DNA from: Tricholoma matsutake
Taxonomy: Eukaryota; Basidiomycota; Agaricomycetes; Agaricales; Tricholomataceae
Assembly: GCA_026075535.2 (NCBI GenBank)
Contig: AP026546.1
Coordinates: forward strand, 7,750,001 to 7,814,000
Reading direction: 5' to 3'
DNA length: 64,000 nt
The notes beneath the pieces were generated by a model, which was not told the origin of the DNA, searched no databases, and worked only from the letters and a program-made list of their open reading frames with translations. Positions 1 to 9,915 of the stretch are shown here, in pieces (the stretch's first letter is position 1; each line of letters begins with the position of its first letter). The position numbers and the translations under genes were made by a program.

Positions 1-1
1 A

Positions 2-406
2 TTTGAAGAGTTGAAGAGGAAGTTTGTGGAAGGACCAATATTAGCCCTGGTGGATTTCACATGCCCTTTATGAGTGGAATCAGATGCATCCAATTTTGCT
101 ACTGGAGCAGTATTATCAATGCTGTGTGAAGATGACAAATGGCATCCTTGTGCATATTTGTCCCGAGGGTTGAATGATGTGGAGAGGAATTATGATGTGC
201 ATGACAAAGAGATGTTGGGGATAATACAAGCATTAGAGGCATGGAGGCATTATTTGGAAGGATGTATGCATCAGATTGAGATCTGGATAGATCATCAAAA
301 TCTGCAATACTTCATGTCTGCTAAAAAGCTTAATTGCTGGCAAGCATATTGGGCATTATTCCTATTGCGTTTCAATTTTCACTTGGTCCACAAAGCGGGA
401 AGCTGA
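2..406 (+). pseudogene. Gypsy pol: RT connection and RNase H, broken by TGA codons
   Basis: The frame opens with the FEELKRKF connection helix that follows Gypsy RT. The RNase H part shows VESDASNFATGAVLSML (first catalytic Asp), the NYDVHDKEMLGII segment (catalytic Glu region) and WIDHQNLQYF, then HLVHKAG. A TGA at 71-73 sits where CGA would give the usual Arg before ESDAS. A second TGA at 404-406 precedes KADALSRR, the RNase H terminus, which opens the next segment. The domain otherwise looks complete, so decay is recent or limited to point changes. It is not a gene that could be expressed without readthrough. Confidence 0.85.
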
Positions 407-1534
407 ATGAGAAAGGCAGATGCATTATCCAGACGTATTGATCATAAAAGGGGGGCGGAGGAGGACAATAAGAATGTTACCTTACTCAAACCAGAATACT
501 TTTGCATTTGCGCTATGCATCAAGGGCATCCATTAATAGATAGCTCGGAAACGGAAATGTTGTCTAAAATTAGACAATGTTCAGAAATGGATGATGAAGT
601 AGTGGAAGCCGTGAAAGCTCTGAAGGGAGAGAAGAAAGGTAATATTAAAGGAGATGAATGGGCTGAGGAACAAGGGTTGGTGTTGTTTCGAGGAAAAGTG
701 TATGTACTGAAGGATCAGGATTTGCGAAGGGAGATCGTCCAGTTACATCATAATACACCAACTGCTGGACACCCAGGAAGATGGAAGACATTGGAATTAG
801 TAATGAGAAATTATTGGTGGCCCGGAATTTCAAAGTATGTGTTGGGGTATGTGGATGGATGTGATACATGCATGAGGGGGAAGAAATGTCCAGAAAAACC
901 TGCAGGAAAATTAATGCCAAACCCTATACCTAAAGCACCATGGCGAGATATATCTGTGGATTTTATTACCGGATTACCCAAGGCTCAAGGATACAATGCA
1001 ATATTCGTAGTATGTGACTGCTTCACAAAAGAGGTCCATATTATTACTACTACTACAGAAACCTCATCATTGGGCTTGGCACGCCTCTATCTAAATCAGG
1101 TATGTTGGTTACATGGGTTACCCAATACCATTATCTCTGATTGTGGACCACAATTTGCTTCCGCATTTATGCGAGAACTGAACAACATATTGGGAATTCA
1201 AACTAAACTATCTATGCCATATCACCCACAGACTGATGGGCAGACAGAGAGAATGAATCAGGAGTTGGAGCAGTACCTACATATGTTTGTCAACTACCAA
1301 CAAACTGACTGGCCCGAATGGCTGGCAATTGCCAAATTTTCCTATAATAACAAATTCCATTTGGCTACTCATATGTCACCCTTTTTTGCGAATTATGGAT
1401 ATCATCCTCGCATGGGAGTAGAACCCAGAAGGGAAGTCAAAGTACAGTCGGTGGAAGACTTTGTATCTAAGATGCAAAAGGTACAAGAAGAAGCAGAGGT
1501 GGCGTTGAAGAAAGCACATGATGACATGATGTGA
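407..1534 (+). pseudogene. Gypsy integrase (zinc-binding domain plus catalytic core)
   Basis: The segment starts with KADALSRR, the end of RNase H, and passes into an integrase. The HHCC zinc finger is visible as LHHNTPTAGHPG ... CDTCMRGK. The D,D-35-E core is intact: SVDFITGLP (first Asp), IISDCGPQF (second Asp) and GQTERMNQELEQY (Glu). It ends at TGA 1532-1534 within the basic C-terminal helix; another TGA at 1550 and one at 1619 follow in the same frame. Integrase catalyses insertion of retrotransposon cDNA. All three catalytic residues survive although the frame is broken on both sides. Confidence 0.88.
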
Positions 1535-2101
1535 CACGCAGATCGTACTTGAGCACACACTCCAGAGCACAAAGTTGGTGACTTGGTGTGGCTAAGTACC
1601 AAGGACCTGAATATTCCATGACCTTTGAGGAAACTTACAGAGAAACAAGTTGGCCCATATGCGATCTCTAAAGTGATCTCACCTAATGCGGTAGTGCTAA
1701 AATTACCCCGATCATTCAAGATTGATCCCGAGATTAATGTATCCTGCCTATGCCCTTACTGCCCACCCACTATTCCTGGCCAACGAACTACTCCGCAACC
1801 TCCGATAATAGTAGAAGGTGCTCCAGAATATATAGTTGAAGAAATTCTAGACTCACATCTTAGACGGAACAAATTGGAGTTCTTAATAAAGTGGAGAAAC
1901 TATACCGACAAAAATAATTTGTGGGAGCCTGAAGAGAATTGTAAGCAAGCGCATAATGCGATTGCCCAATTCTTTAAATGTAATCTGAATGCTCCACGTC
2001 GCATTGCAAGAATGGTGTATGAGGGGATGAGATTCTGGCCTTACCAAAATTTCACAGAGGGGACAAATGCAATATTTTCTTGCCTGGAAGTCAAGGCATA
2101 A
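1535..2101 (+). pseudogene. Gypsy integrase C-terminus and chromodomain
   Basis: The segment continues the integrase frame through TGA codons at 1550-1552 and 1619-1621 (HKVGDLVWLS, then VGPYAISKVI). From about 1800 a chromodomain is readable: YIVEEILDSHLRR, FLIKWRNYTDKNNLWEPEE, with the aromatic positions Y, W and W of a methyl-lysine cage. Chromodomains of chromoviruses steer integration to heterochromatin. The reading frame closes with TAA at 2099-2101 just before the polypurine tract. Confidence 0.82.
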
Positions 2102-2110
2102 AAGGGGGTA

Positions 2111-2200
2111 ATGTTAGGAAACCACCCCATTACCTAATAAAATGTCATTTTTATTTTATTATGTCGAATTATGCTACATTATGACTTGCAGCACTGAATT
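2111..2200 (+). repeat. Probable truncated 3' LTR of G1
   Basis: The sequence after the polypurine tract begins TGTTAGGAAACC, a plausible LTR start (TG), and is AT-rich. It stops where the coding similarity of the next Gypsy fragment begins. No second LTR copy is in the window, so the call rests on position only. Confidence 0.4.
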
Positions 2201-3176
2201 TGGGGTATCCATTTCCAATTGGATGTCAATGCAAAGTTCTTGGTGGAGATGATCAAGGCTCCTGACTTGCCCAATGCACCTAGGATGCGCTGGGTCTTAT
2301 ATCTTTCCCTTTTTGACTTCAAAGTTAACCATGTGTCTGCAGATAAACATGCTGCACCTGATGAACTTTCCAGAAGGAAGCATTCATCCTTAGATTCAGA
2401 GGATGAAGATGCAGAAGATTACCTTGACAAGTTTATAGGAATGAGCTCCTTAGTGTCTGAATCTCCCCTCAATCATTTACTGGCTCTGGTCTCTCAAAAA
2501 GCCAATACAACTTATAATTACATGCCCTTGTCATGGAAGGCATTGTGGATATGCTCCATCCCATTCCAATGGTCCCTTTTGGAGACTACGCAACAGCAAC
2601 TACCATCAACACCCTCAGCATACCTTGGTTAGATGATGAGGATGATCATCATGAAGAGCAAGTGGGCCAAATATGCCAGTACAATGGTTTTGGGTTAAAT
2701 GCCCTCACTTCAAGACCCTACAAGGCTTAGAGGTTCATTAATCATGCATGAGTACAGATTCCCTCACGTACATGGGTCATGAATTTGAGAATTGTCATAT
2801 GCCAGCTTACGAAACAGTTCAAGTTTGCCTTGGCAATGAAATATTGGATCTGGAGATTGTCATGTATTCTTATGAGTACATGTCAAGACCATGACAAGTT
2901 GTGCTGCTTCCAATGCCTCACTATTTACTGCATGCAACATTGAAGGGAATAAACCCCCACATCCATCTGGACATGCATCGAGACTATGAGGATGTTGATC
3001 CCATGGGATGCATCGCATGTGCCATGCATGCCCATGGTAAAAAAGATGATGAGTCTCCTGAAGGCTGGGAGGAGGTGTTACAGTATCTGAGGGATGGACT
3101 GGTCCCTTCACGAATATCCTCTCTCAAGGAGAGAAAGTGTTTCTTTAACTGGACAAAATCTTTCTTTGAAAGTTAG
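2196..3176 (+). pseudogene. Gypsy RNase H C-terminus and linker to integrase (frameshifted)
   Basis: The segment 2219-2515 reads KFLVEMIKAPDLPNAP, LFDFKVNHVSADKHAAPDELSRR, the C-terminal RNase H and its DELSRR end. An acidic linker follows. The frame then shifts: 2533-2730 and about 2770-2895 carry linker sequence (for example YETVQVCLGNEILDLEIV), and 2901-3176 carries DPMGCIACAMHAHGKKDDESPEGWEEVL. The pieces are collinear in three frames, so this is decay rather than introns. Confidence 0.65.
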
Positions 3177-3181
3177 GGAGG

Positions 3182-3883
3182 AACAGAACACCACCCCGAC
3201 TTGTGATTACTAACCTTAACAAGCGAGACTCTATCATAGCGCAGGCCCATAATGAGGTTGGCCACCACAGTCATGATGGGACGTTTAAGTTGGTTATAGA
3301 CTGCTACTACTGGCCTAATCTCTATGATGACAGCATGTACTTTGTTTGGTCATTCTATAGTTGTCAACTTTGCTCCAAAATGTGGCCTCGAATACCCTTC
3401 TCCCCAAGCTGGAATACTGCCATCCTTTGCCATTTTGACTTTGATACTGTCCACATGCCACGCAGTCACAAGGGAATGCATTTCCTTCTGCAAGCAGTTG
3501 AACCTGCAATAGGTTGGGTTGAAGCACAAACTGCCAGGTGCAACACTGCTTCCATCTGGGCAACATTTATCTATGAAGAAATTATTTGTCGTTTTGGCTG
3601 CATCCCATATTGTATAGTTGGATTCCAAGGGGCAGCAAAATTATTACTCAAACAGTATGGTGTAGTTATCATTGTCTCTTCACCTTACCACCCAAAGGGA
3701 AATGCTGTTGCCAAACGAGCCCATCAAACATTGTGCAGTGCCATTCTTTGGGCTTGTGGAAAGCATCCAGAATGGTGGCCTCTCTTTTTACATGCTGGTC
3801 TGCTGGCAATTCATTGCACAGCCTCATGTATGACTGGTTACACACCTTATTTCTTGCTCTATGGTCGGACTTCTTTCATTTGA
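3182..3883 (+). pseudogene. Gypsy integrase core with lost catalytic residues
   Basis: The zinc-finger region is HNEVGHHSHDGTFKLVIDCYYWPNLYDD ... CQLCSKM, and the core starts with HFDFDTVHMPRS (first Asp kept). The expected second Asp segment is missing: the frame goes from CIPYCIVG directly to FQGAAKLLLKQYG. The third residue is Lys, not Glu (NAVAKRAHQTL; Glu is expected before RAHQTL). The enzyme could therefore not be active even if translated. The frame shifts near 3870 into the next segment. Confidence 0.75.
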
Positions 3884-4381
3884 TATAGCTGATAGAACTT
3901 GGGGAACCCTTGATTGGCACAATGTACTGACCACAGACAATCTCATAGCAGTTCAGATCCAACAGATAGCGAGATGTGATGAAATTGTGACAGAAGCCCT
4001 GGAGAGGCAGAAAGAGAAGAGGCAGCAAGCTGTCGACAACTTCAATCATAAGTATGGGAAGAACTTTGCTGATGGAAATTTTAAAGCAGGCACTTGGGTA
4101 CTCAAGCACAAAACATGGCTTGACAACCAGCATGGCAACAAAGGTGCACTCCGATGGTCAGGTCCTTTCATCATTCACGAGAAACTAAATGAGCACCAGT
4201 ACCAATGAAGGGAAATTGATGGGACTGTCTATCGAGAAAAGGTATCATGTCATTGCTTACACATTTTTTACGTTAGGGAGGACCGACAAACATTGCAAAC
4301 AATGGACAGAGTGGTCGTAGGTATGCTACTGGACTGGGCAAAGAACAACCATCACTGTACCCTATATCATGACATACACTA
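3861..4381 (+). pseudogene. Gypsy integrase C-terminal domain
   Basis: The segment continues the integrase after a frameshift. DIADRTWGTLDWHNV, the basic helix EALERQKEKRQQAVDNFNHKYG and the SH3-like part TWVLKHKTW ... ALRWSGPFIIHEKL are characteristic of this Gypsy lineage. A TGA at 4206-4208 interrupts it; the same frame continues as REIDGTVYREKVS to TAA 4379-4381. Confidence 0.7.
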
Positions 4382-5603
4382 AGCAATGAAGTGTCGACCC
4401 TTCCCTTCAACGACTACCTGACTTGGATGCCTGTGGTTGTCTTTGGGTACAGTGAAGAGGTGGACAAATAATGACATGCTCAGTTGGGTGACCTTGACAA
4501 TATCTGGGGCAATGCTTGCGACTGCCGACTCCTGGACCCTACTTACATGATGCCCATTAGCCTCTTGAATGTGACACAACGTTCTCACAATATTAAGAGA
4601 CTGATGGAGCTCTCTGATAATTATCTGGCCTCCCCCTCACATTTCCTTTACTAACCTGTTCCCTTCAGTCTGTTTATCTGTCCTGCCATTTGCCTGCATG
4701 ATGGGGGCAGCAAAGTATCCCCATCCTGTGGTAGGGTAACTCGGCCTACTCATAACCCCCACTCTTTTCTATTTTTTATCTTGCATGTTGTCACATTGTT
4801 AACAGTTCTTCAATTTATTCCTACTGTCTAGGTTATGCTGCATGTCACATAGTCAGTTACTGCTTCCTTGGCCTTCGTGCTGACAGCACCCTGTCAACGG
4901 GAAGGACAGTACTGGGTTTTTAATCAACCTTGCATTTGGTGTTTTGTTGGCCTATTAATAACTTATCTTGGCAACAGTTCAGTGTTTGTTCCGGTATATA
5001 TTTCCTTTTCTGGCTGAGTCAACATCCATACTTGATGGGTTGATCGACTGGACAGTAGGGTCGAGAGGTCCTGTTTGAGAGTTCTCCATGCTTACTGGGG
5101 GCACAGGTGATGTATTGTCAACAGAGAACTCTGATGTGGAACCAATCCATCCCCAGCCTGTGAAACTCCAAGGTGAGGACTCGATGATGTGACCATGGTT
5201 TATTGTAGCAAGCACAACCCTCCTTTTGGACTTTGTCAATACTTCTTGAGTCTGACAATTTTGATTCTTTAGTAGCTTATCTCTCATGTTGTTTGGCTCT
5301 GTTGGCACAAGAGAATGCATGCAATCAGATTCTCTGTTATCTCGACTGCAAAAAATGTATATAGGTGTCTCCCCACCTTTTGAATAGGACATGCTCCTTT
5401 AACTCTCAGTTAACATTCCCTCTTAAGTTTTTCCTCAAATCTCAAAGCCTCCCAAGACTTCTGCACAAAAAGCTGTCAAAATTAAGATAAGTTCTCAAAT
5501 TTCATAAGATCCTTGATCCCTCAGATCCAAGTTTTTGAAGTTTTACATTCCAAGTTGCTATTTATACAATGAGGGAGCCATCCCTTTGCCCCTCTCAACT
5601 CTC
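4382..5603. other. No recognisable gene
   Basis: I see no recognisable coding region, repeat or RNA here. A 137-codon ORF lies on the - strand at 4979-5392, Ser/Asn-rich and without any motif I know. The first few hundred bases may be untranslated 3' sequence of G1b. Confidence 0.5.
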
Positions 5604-5636
5604 TTATTTATTTCTTTTTTTTCTTTTTTTTTTCCC
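5604..5636 (-). repeat. A-rich 3' tail of the LINE
   Basis: The + strand reads T-rich with two T-runs separated by single C residues; read on the - strand it is an interrupted poly(A) at the 3' end of the LINE. The position downstream of ORF2 supports a target-primed insertion end. Confidence 0.55.
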
Positions 5637-5868
5637 ATTTATTCTCCTTTGTAGCGAACCATATGTAAGAGACTAAATATGTACTGTGCAGTAGTCTGAT
5701 AGTAATTGTATCATTTGAGTTCCTCATCATCAGAAGGGAGTCACTTGGTGGGACTCAGGTGCTGTTTTGCGCTGCAATAAGTGGTGCTGTGGCTGTGTAT
5801 AGTGTAGATGTGTTGTCCGCTGTTTGTCGATGCTTTACTCGTTCCTCTCTTCTATTCCTATTCCTCCC

Positions 5869-6574
5869 CTAATGTTGGTAGCTCCCCGAAAGTGCTCTGC
5901 CATCCCCTGTTTCCGCGATGTATAAGAAAAGCATGCGTAAAGTTTTCTGCATAGTGAGCAGCTTTGTAATGTCGATGCTTCTTCCTCCCATGTTATTGCG
6001 TAAGGTTTGTCTGGCTGCATTGTGTGCTGGGCAGTGCAGTAAGAGGTGTTGTATGGTCTCCTCGGTCTGTTGACAAGCTGGGCAGGTCAGTGATTCTGCT
6101 TTTCCAATACGGTGGAGGTGCTTAGCTGAAGGTACATGTCCTGTTCTCAACTGTGAGAGGATGCTGGCGAGCTTTCTCAGTAACGGTGTGATGAGCTTGA
6201 GGTATTTGTTGGAGGGGGTCGTGGGGTCTGTCTTCTTCATCCTTTTGAACCGCTGTGATGTTGTCCATGCTCTCTGTGCCCTCTCCTTGAGTTTCTCCCC
6301 ATATGCTTGTGCCATTGCCGACTTGCTGTGTGGTAGTTTTTTTTCTGAGTAGCTTTGGTAGCTTGTCTGCGGGACTGCTGCCATCCGTGATCGCCCTCTT
6401 TGCCTCCTCATCCGCTTTCTTGTTCCCTTCTACCCCTTTGTGTCCCGGGACCCACTTGATTTTTATTTGTATGCCTGCATGCTTTTTTTGTAATGCTGTG
6501 ACGCTCTTGTGGATGGTGTCGAAGATGTAATGGCCTGCAGAAGGTTTCGTCAGTGTGGTTGCTTTAATGGAAGC
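5869..6574 (-). pseudogene. LINE ORF2, RNase H remainder and C-terminal zinc motif
   Basis: After the TGA the frame continues ASIKATT ... IKIKWVPGHKGVEGNKKADEEAKRA, the His/Asp end of RNase H. The frame shifts at an eight-T run (6337-6344 on the + strand). The last part reads LSQLRTGHVPSAKHLHRIGK then CPACQQTEETIQHLLLHCP, a CCHC-type zinc motif found at the end of I/Tad-like ORF2 proteins. The stop is at 5869. Confidence 0.8.
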
Positions 6575-9017
6575 TCAGTTATCAATGTAGATAATAGCTG
6601 ATTGTATTCCCCACTCATTGTTTATCAGTTTCGTGGCTAGTAGGGCTCCGACTCCTTCCCCTTCATATACTGTGTGTTGGCGTTGTGATCCGAGCTGGTG
6701 TTGTAGTAATGTCTTGAGCCTCCCTCTTCTGTATAAGGCTGTGCTGGCTCCTATATGGTTCTCCATCCTGGATCCATCTGTGAAGACCTTGACATCTGGG
6801 TTGTTGTTCATTATCGACTCTATTGCCTTGTCTGGGTCAGTTATAATTTCTGTCGTTACACTGGGTGTCCATCTTGTCTCGAATCTGACCATTTTTATGG
6901 TCTCGATCTTCTCCGGCTTTATACCATATCTGTGCATTAGATCATGTAATGGGGTGGGGTGTCGCTTCACTAGTCTGTTTGCTGCATTCCTGATTGGCTT
7001 GTGGAGCGGGTGTGATTCAGGGAGTGTCGCTAAATGTAATGCTGCCCGGTGTCTGTGCTTGTCCACCGTCATGTGGAATGGTAGCAGGTTCGCCATAACT
7101 TCCAGTGCATCCGTGGCCATGGTTTTCATGGCGCCTGTTATCATGACTGCCACTCGGCATTGTATTGAGGCCAGTTTTGTGAGTATCGCTTGCTTCATTC
7201 CAGCTTTGTCCTCTCTTTTACCTACATTCTGCTTTGGGGTGAGGAAGACATCAGCGGCATACAGCATTCGGGGGATTGCAATAGATATATATAGTTGTCT
7301 GAAGTACTTAGCGTGTATGCCCTTCGATGCTTGTGCTATTCTGCTGAATTGTATTATCCAGTCCTGACCTCTTGCGAGCGCCGCTGTGGATTGTCCCTTC
7401 CAGTTCAACTTGTTGTCGACCATGACTCCCAGGAATCTTGCTGACTCCTTCAATGGAATCCGTTGGTTGCCTAGGATCAGTGCACTACGGGGGGTTGGGA
7501 TCTTCTTCTTGGGGTTGACTTGGTGTGGGATTAGTTTCTTTGTAATGTCCAGCAGTTGGAACTTTTCCATTCCGAATTTGCAGTTGTGAATTTTTGCCCA
7601 TTCGAGGACACCATTTGGGCGGTTCATGATGTTTCTTAGCTTATCGTGGGTTTCTTTAAAGTCTGCGCCGGTGACTATGATCGCCGTGTCATCGACATAC
7701 AGCAGCATCTGTTCCCCATTCTTGATCACTGGGACCTTCAACAGATCAGCGTTGTAGAAAAGATAGCAGATTCCTGAAAAGGGGTCCCCTTGATCTAGGC
7801 CGTTTAGGATGACAAAGATTTCCATTTGGAAGTCGTCGAAGGATATTGTGGTGCATCTGTTGCCGAGTCTTCTTTTCATCCATTCGATATATTCCTTGGG
7901 TACTCCACATTTCCGCATGTTGTGAAATAGCTGCTTGATGTCTACACTAGGGAAAGCGCCTTTAATGTCCAAGAATAGGGCAGAAGTGACTTGACCTTTT
8001 CTCCAGGTGTCCTTCACTGTCTTCGTGAGCATGTGTAGGGAGTCTGTTGTAGTTCGTCTGGGTCTGGCACCAAAATGGTTCGTGGGTAGCAGGTCATGTA
8101 TTTCACACATGGTGACGATATCTTCCGTTTGGCAGCTGTTGAGTAGCCTGGCCATTCCATTGGAGAGTACAATGGGCCGCCATGCTGATGGAGATGTGTA
8201 GTCTGGTTTCCCTGGTTTTGAGGATAACTGTTTCTGTGAGCGACCATTCCTGTGGGTAATAGTTCAGAGTGTTCATTGCTCGGAAGAGTGGGGTGAGGTG
8301 TGGAACAAGGTCTTCTCTGGTGTGTATCAGTACTGAATTTGGGACCGTCCCCTTTCTGCTTGCTTTGAATGGTTTCATTTTTTGTATTGCCCTGTGGATT
8401 TGTTCATCAGTGATGTTCTGAAATTTCCATCGTGGTGGTGGGTACCGGTAGTTGTCTGGAGGTGCGGTCAGTGTTGGGTTTTCTGGGGGGAAGAAGGTCT
8501 CATAGAAAAGTTGTCCTTTGGCGGCGTTGTCCGCCGCTTCCTTGGTGATCCTTTTTGTTGTGGGGTCCCTCACCTGCAGTGTCGGGATCCTCATCTTACC
8601 AGCGTCTGATGGTGGCGAGGTGACGAGCTTGCTTGCCTGCCATATGTCCGTTTTGTCTAGCCCTTCTAACCATTCTATCCAGTGTTCAGCCTTTGCCTGC
8701 TGTATCTTTTCAGCATATTTGTTCTGTTGCTGTCAATGTTCATTATGGATGGGGTGGTTTGGGTTCGCGCGCTGGTGTTTTGCCCTACCTGCCAGTTGTT
8801 GCATTTGTTTCTTTTCCTTGGAGAGTTCTGGTGACCACCATCGTTTCGAGTATGGGCTCAGTTTCGACAGTTCCACATTCTTGTTTATGGTGTCTTGTAT
8901 CGCTTCGTTTAGTGCTCTGAGTTTTTCCTTGAAGCTCTGGATCGTGTGTATTTCTGTGGGCAGAGGGAGGTTAGCTAGGTTCACTTTTAGAGTTTTTACC
9001 AGTTCTGTCCAGTCCGC
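6575..9017 (-). pseudogene. LINE ORF2, linker and reverse transcriptase domain
   Basis: The frame continues from the endonuclease through WTELVKTL, a TGA at 8733-8735 (before QQQNKYAEKI) and into the RT. A two-base loss in an A-run near 8216 shifts the frame (VILKT versus KPGKPDYTSPSAWRPIVL). RT motifs follow: NHFGARPRRTTTDSL, ALFLDIKGAFPSV (motif A Asp), GLDQGDPFSGICYLFYNADLL and LLYVDDTAII (YVDD). Then comes the thumb (FLGVMVDNKLNWKG) and the start of RNase H (VFTDGSRMENHIGAS). It ends at TGA 6575-6577. The RT active site is intact. Confidence 0.87.
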
Positions 9018-9824
9018 TCATCTGAAATTGTGTCTGGGCGTTAGTTTGACTCTTGGCGCATAGATATCTATTCGTGTTACGATGGGGTAGTGGTCCATTT
9101 TCACTGGGCGTGATTCGTCGTCTGTGTCACATTTGACTATCGCATTCAGTAGGCCTGCACTGCAGAAGACGTTGTCCACTCTAGTGTGATTCCCCGTGTT
9201 GTGAGCTCGTAGCGTTGGGGTGTATGCCGGGAGGGCCATTTTCATATTGTGTCTTCCTAACATGTTGAGCAGGGGTTGTGTTAATTCTAGGTTTTCTCGT
9301 GTGAAGAGATGTGCATTTTGGGCTTCGTCCCATAGGGGGTGGTGACAGTTGAAGTCACCTAGCCACATGGTGTGTAGTGGGCCTGTGGTGTATCTCTGTT
9401 GTTCGCGGTCCCGCATGTATGCGGACAGGTGGGTTAGCGTGCCATTATTGTTACAGTCGTTATATATGTTGATTATGCATAATGTTCCAAATTCCCCTGT
9501 GAGTTCTATTGCTGTAATATCTGGGTGTTGAAAGTGTGTCTGCTTCCAGGCGTCTGTAGATATATTAGTATTAATTAGTATTGCTGCTCTCGTTGCTTGT
9601 GGGTGGTCCTTGTGGGTATTGGGGTATACGGTAATCCACTGTTGGTTAGCTCGTGATTTGCCATTGAAGTCGATGTATGGTTCCTGTATTGCGCAGATGT
9701 CATATGTGTTGCGTCTTAGACTCACCAGTAAGTCCAGCTGGCTTATGAGTGATTTGTTAACATTCTGTTGGTGCATTTGGATGTGTCCTCGTCCGGTCTC
9801 AGCTTGTCGGTTTTCAGGCATCAA
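9018..9824 (-). pseudogene. LINE ORF2, APE-type endonuclease domain
   Basis: From the Met at 9824 the sequence shows the apurinic-endonuclease motifs in order: MHQQNVNKS (Asn), CAIQEPYID (Glu), TMWLGDFNCHHPLWDE (Asp/Asn) and KMDHYPIV (catalytic His). The domain nicks target DNA for priming. It ends at TGA 9018-9020, after HNFR; the same frame continues as ADWTELVKTLKV. CGA at this place would give Arg. Confidence 0.86.
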
Positions 9825-9915
9825 TATATTCGATGGGGGAGGGCTCTCTGTTCATGTGGCTTTCTTCAGTTTGTGTGAATATCCCAGTATCGTTATCCTG
9901 GTCTCCCCATCGGAC

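Larger units (their letters stand above)
1..2200 (+). mobile_element. Ty3/Gypsy retrotransposon G1, 5'-truncated by the window edge (chromodomain type)
   Basis: The order is end of reverse transcriptase, RNase H, integrase and chromodomain, all in one frame or nearly so on the + strand, which is the Ty3/Gypsy order. The coding part ends at 2101 and is followed by a polypurine tract (AAAAGGGGG) and TGTTAGGAAACC at about 2111, which fits the start of a 3' LTR. The LTR is cut at about 2200, where another Gypsy fragment begins. Five in-frame stops (71, 404, 1532, 1550, 1619) are all TGA. Confidence 0.85.
2196..4381 (+). mobile_element. Second Gypsy fragment G1b (different lineage from G1)
   Basis: The fragment starts inside RNase H (HFQLDVNAKFLVEMI) and continues through the RNase H-integrase linker, integrase and integrase C-terminus. 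It lacks gag, protease and most of RT, and it has no chromodomain. Several frameshifts (near 2530, 2730, 2890, 3180 and 3870) and stops break it. Its proteins differ strongly from G1, so it is a separate family placed directly behind G1. Confidence 0.75.

Noticed and set aside
4979..5392. 137-codon - strand ORF as a gene
   Set aside because: No motif, no splice context and no neighbour supporting it; kept only as a note in the gap entry.
6618..7367. 249-codon + strand ORF opposite the LINE RT
   Set aside because: It is the antisense shadow of ORF2, whose RT motifs are clear on the - strand.
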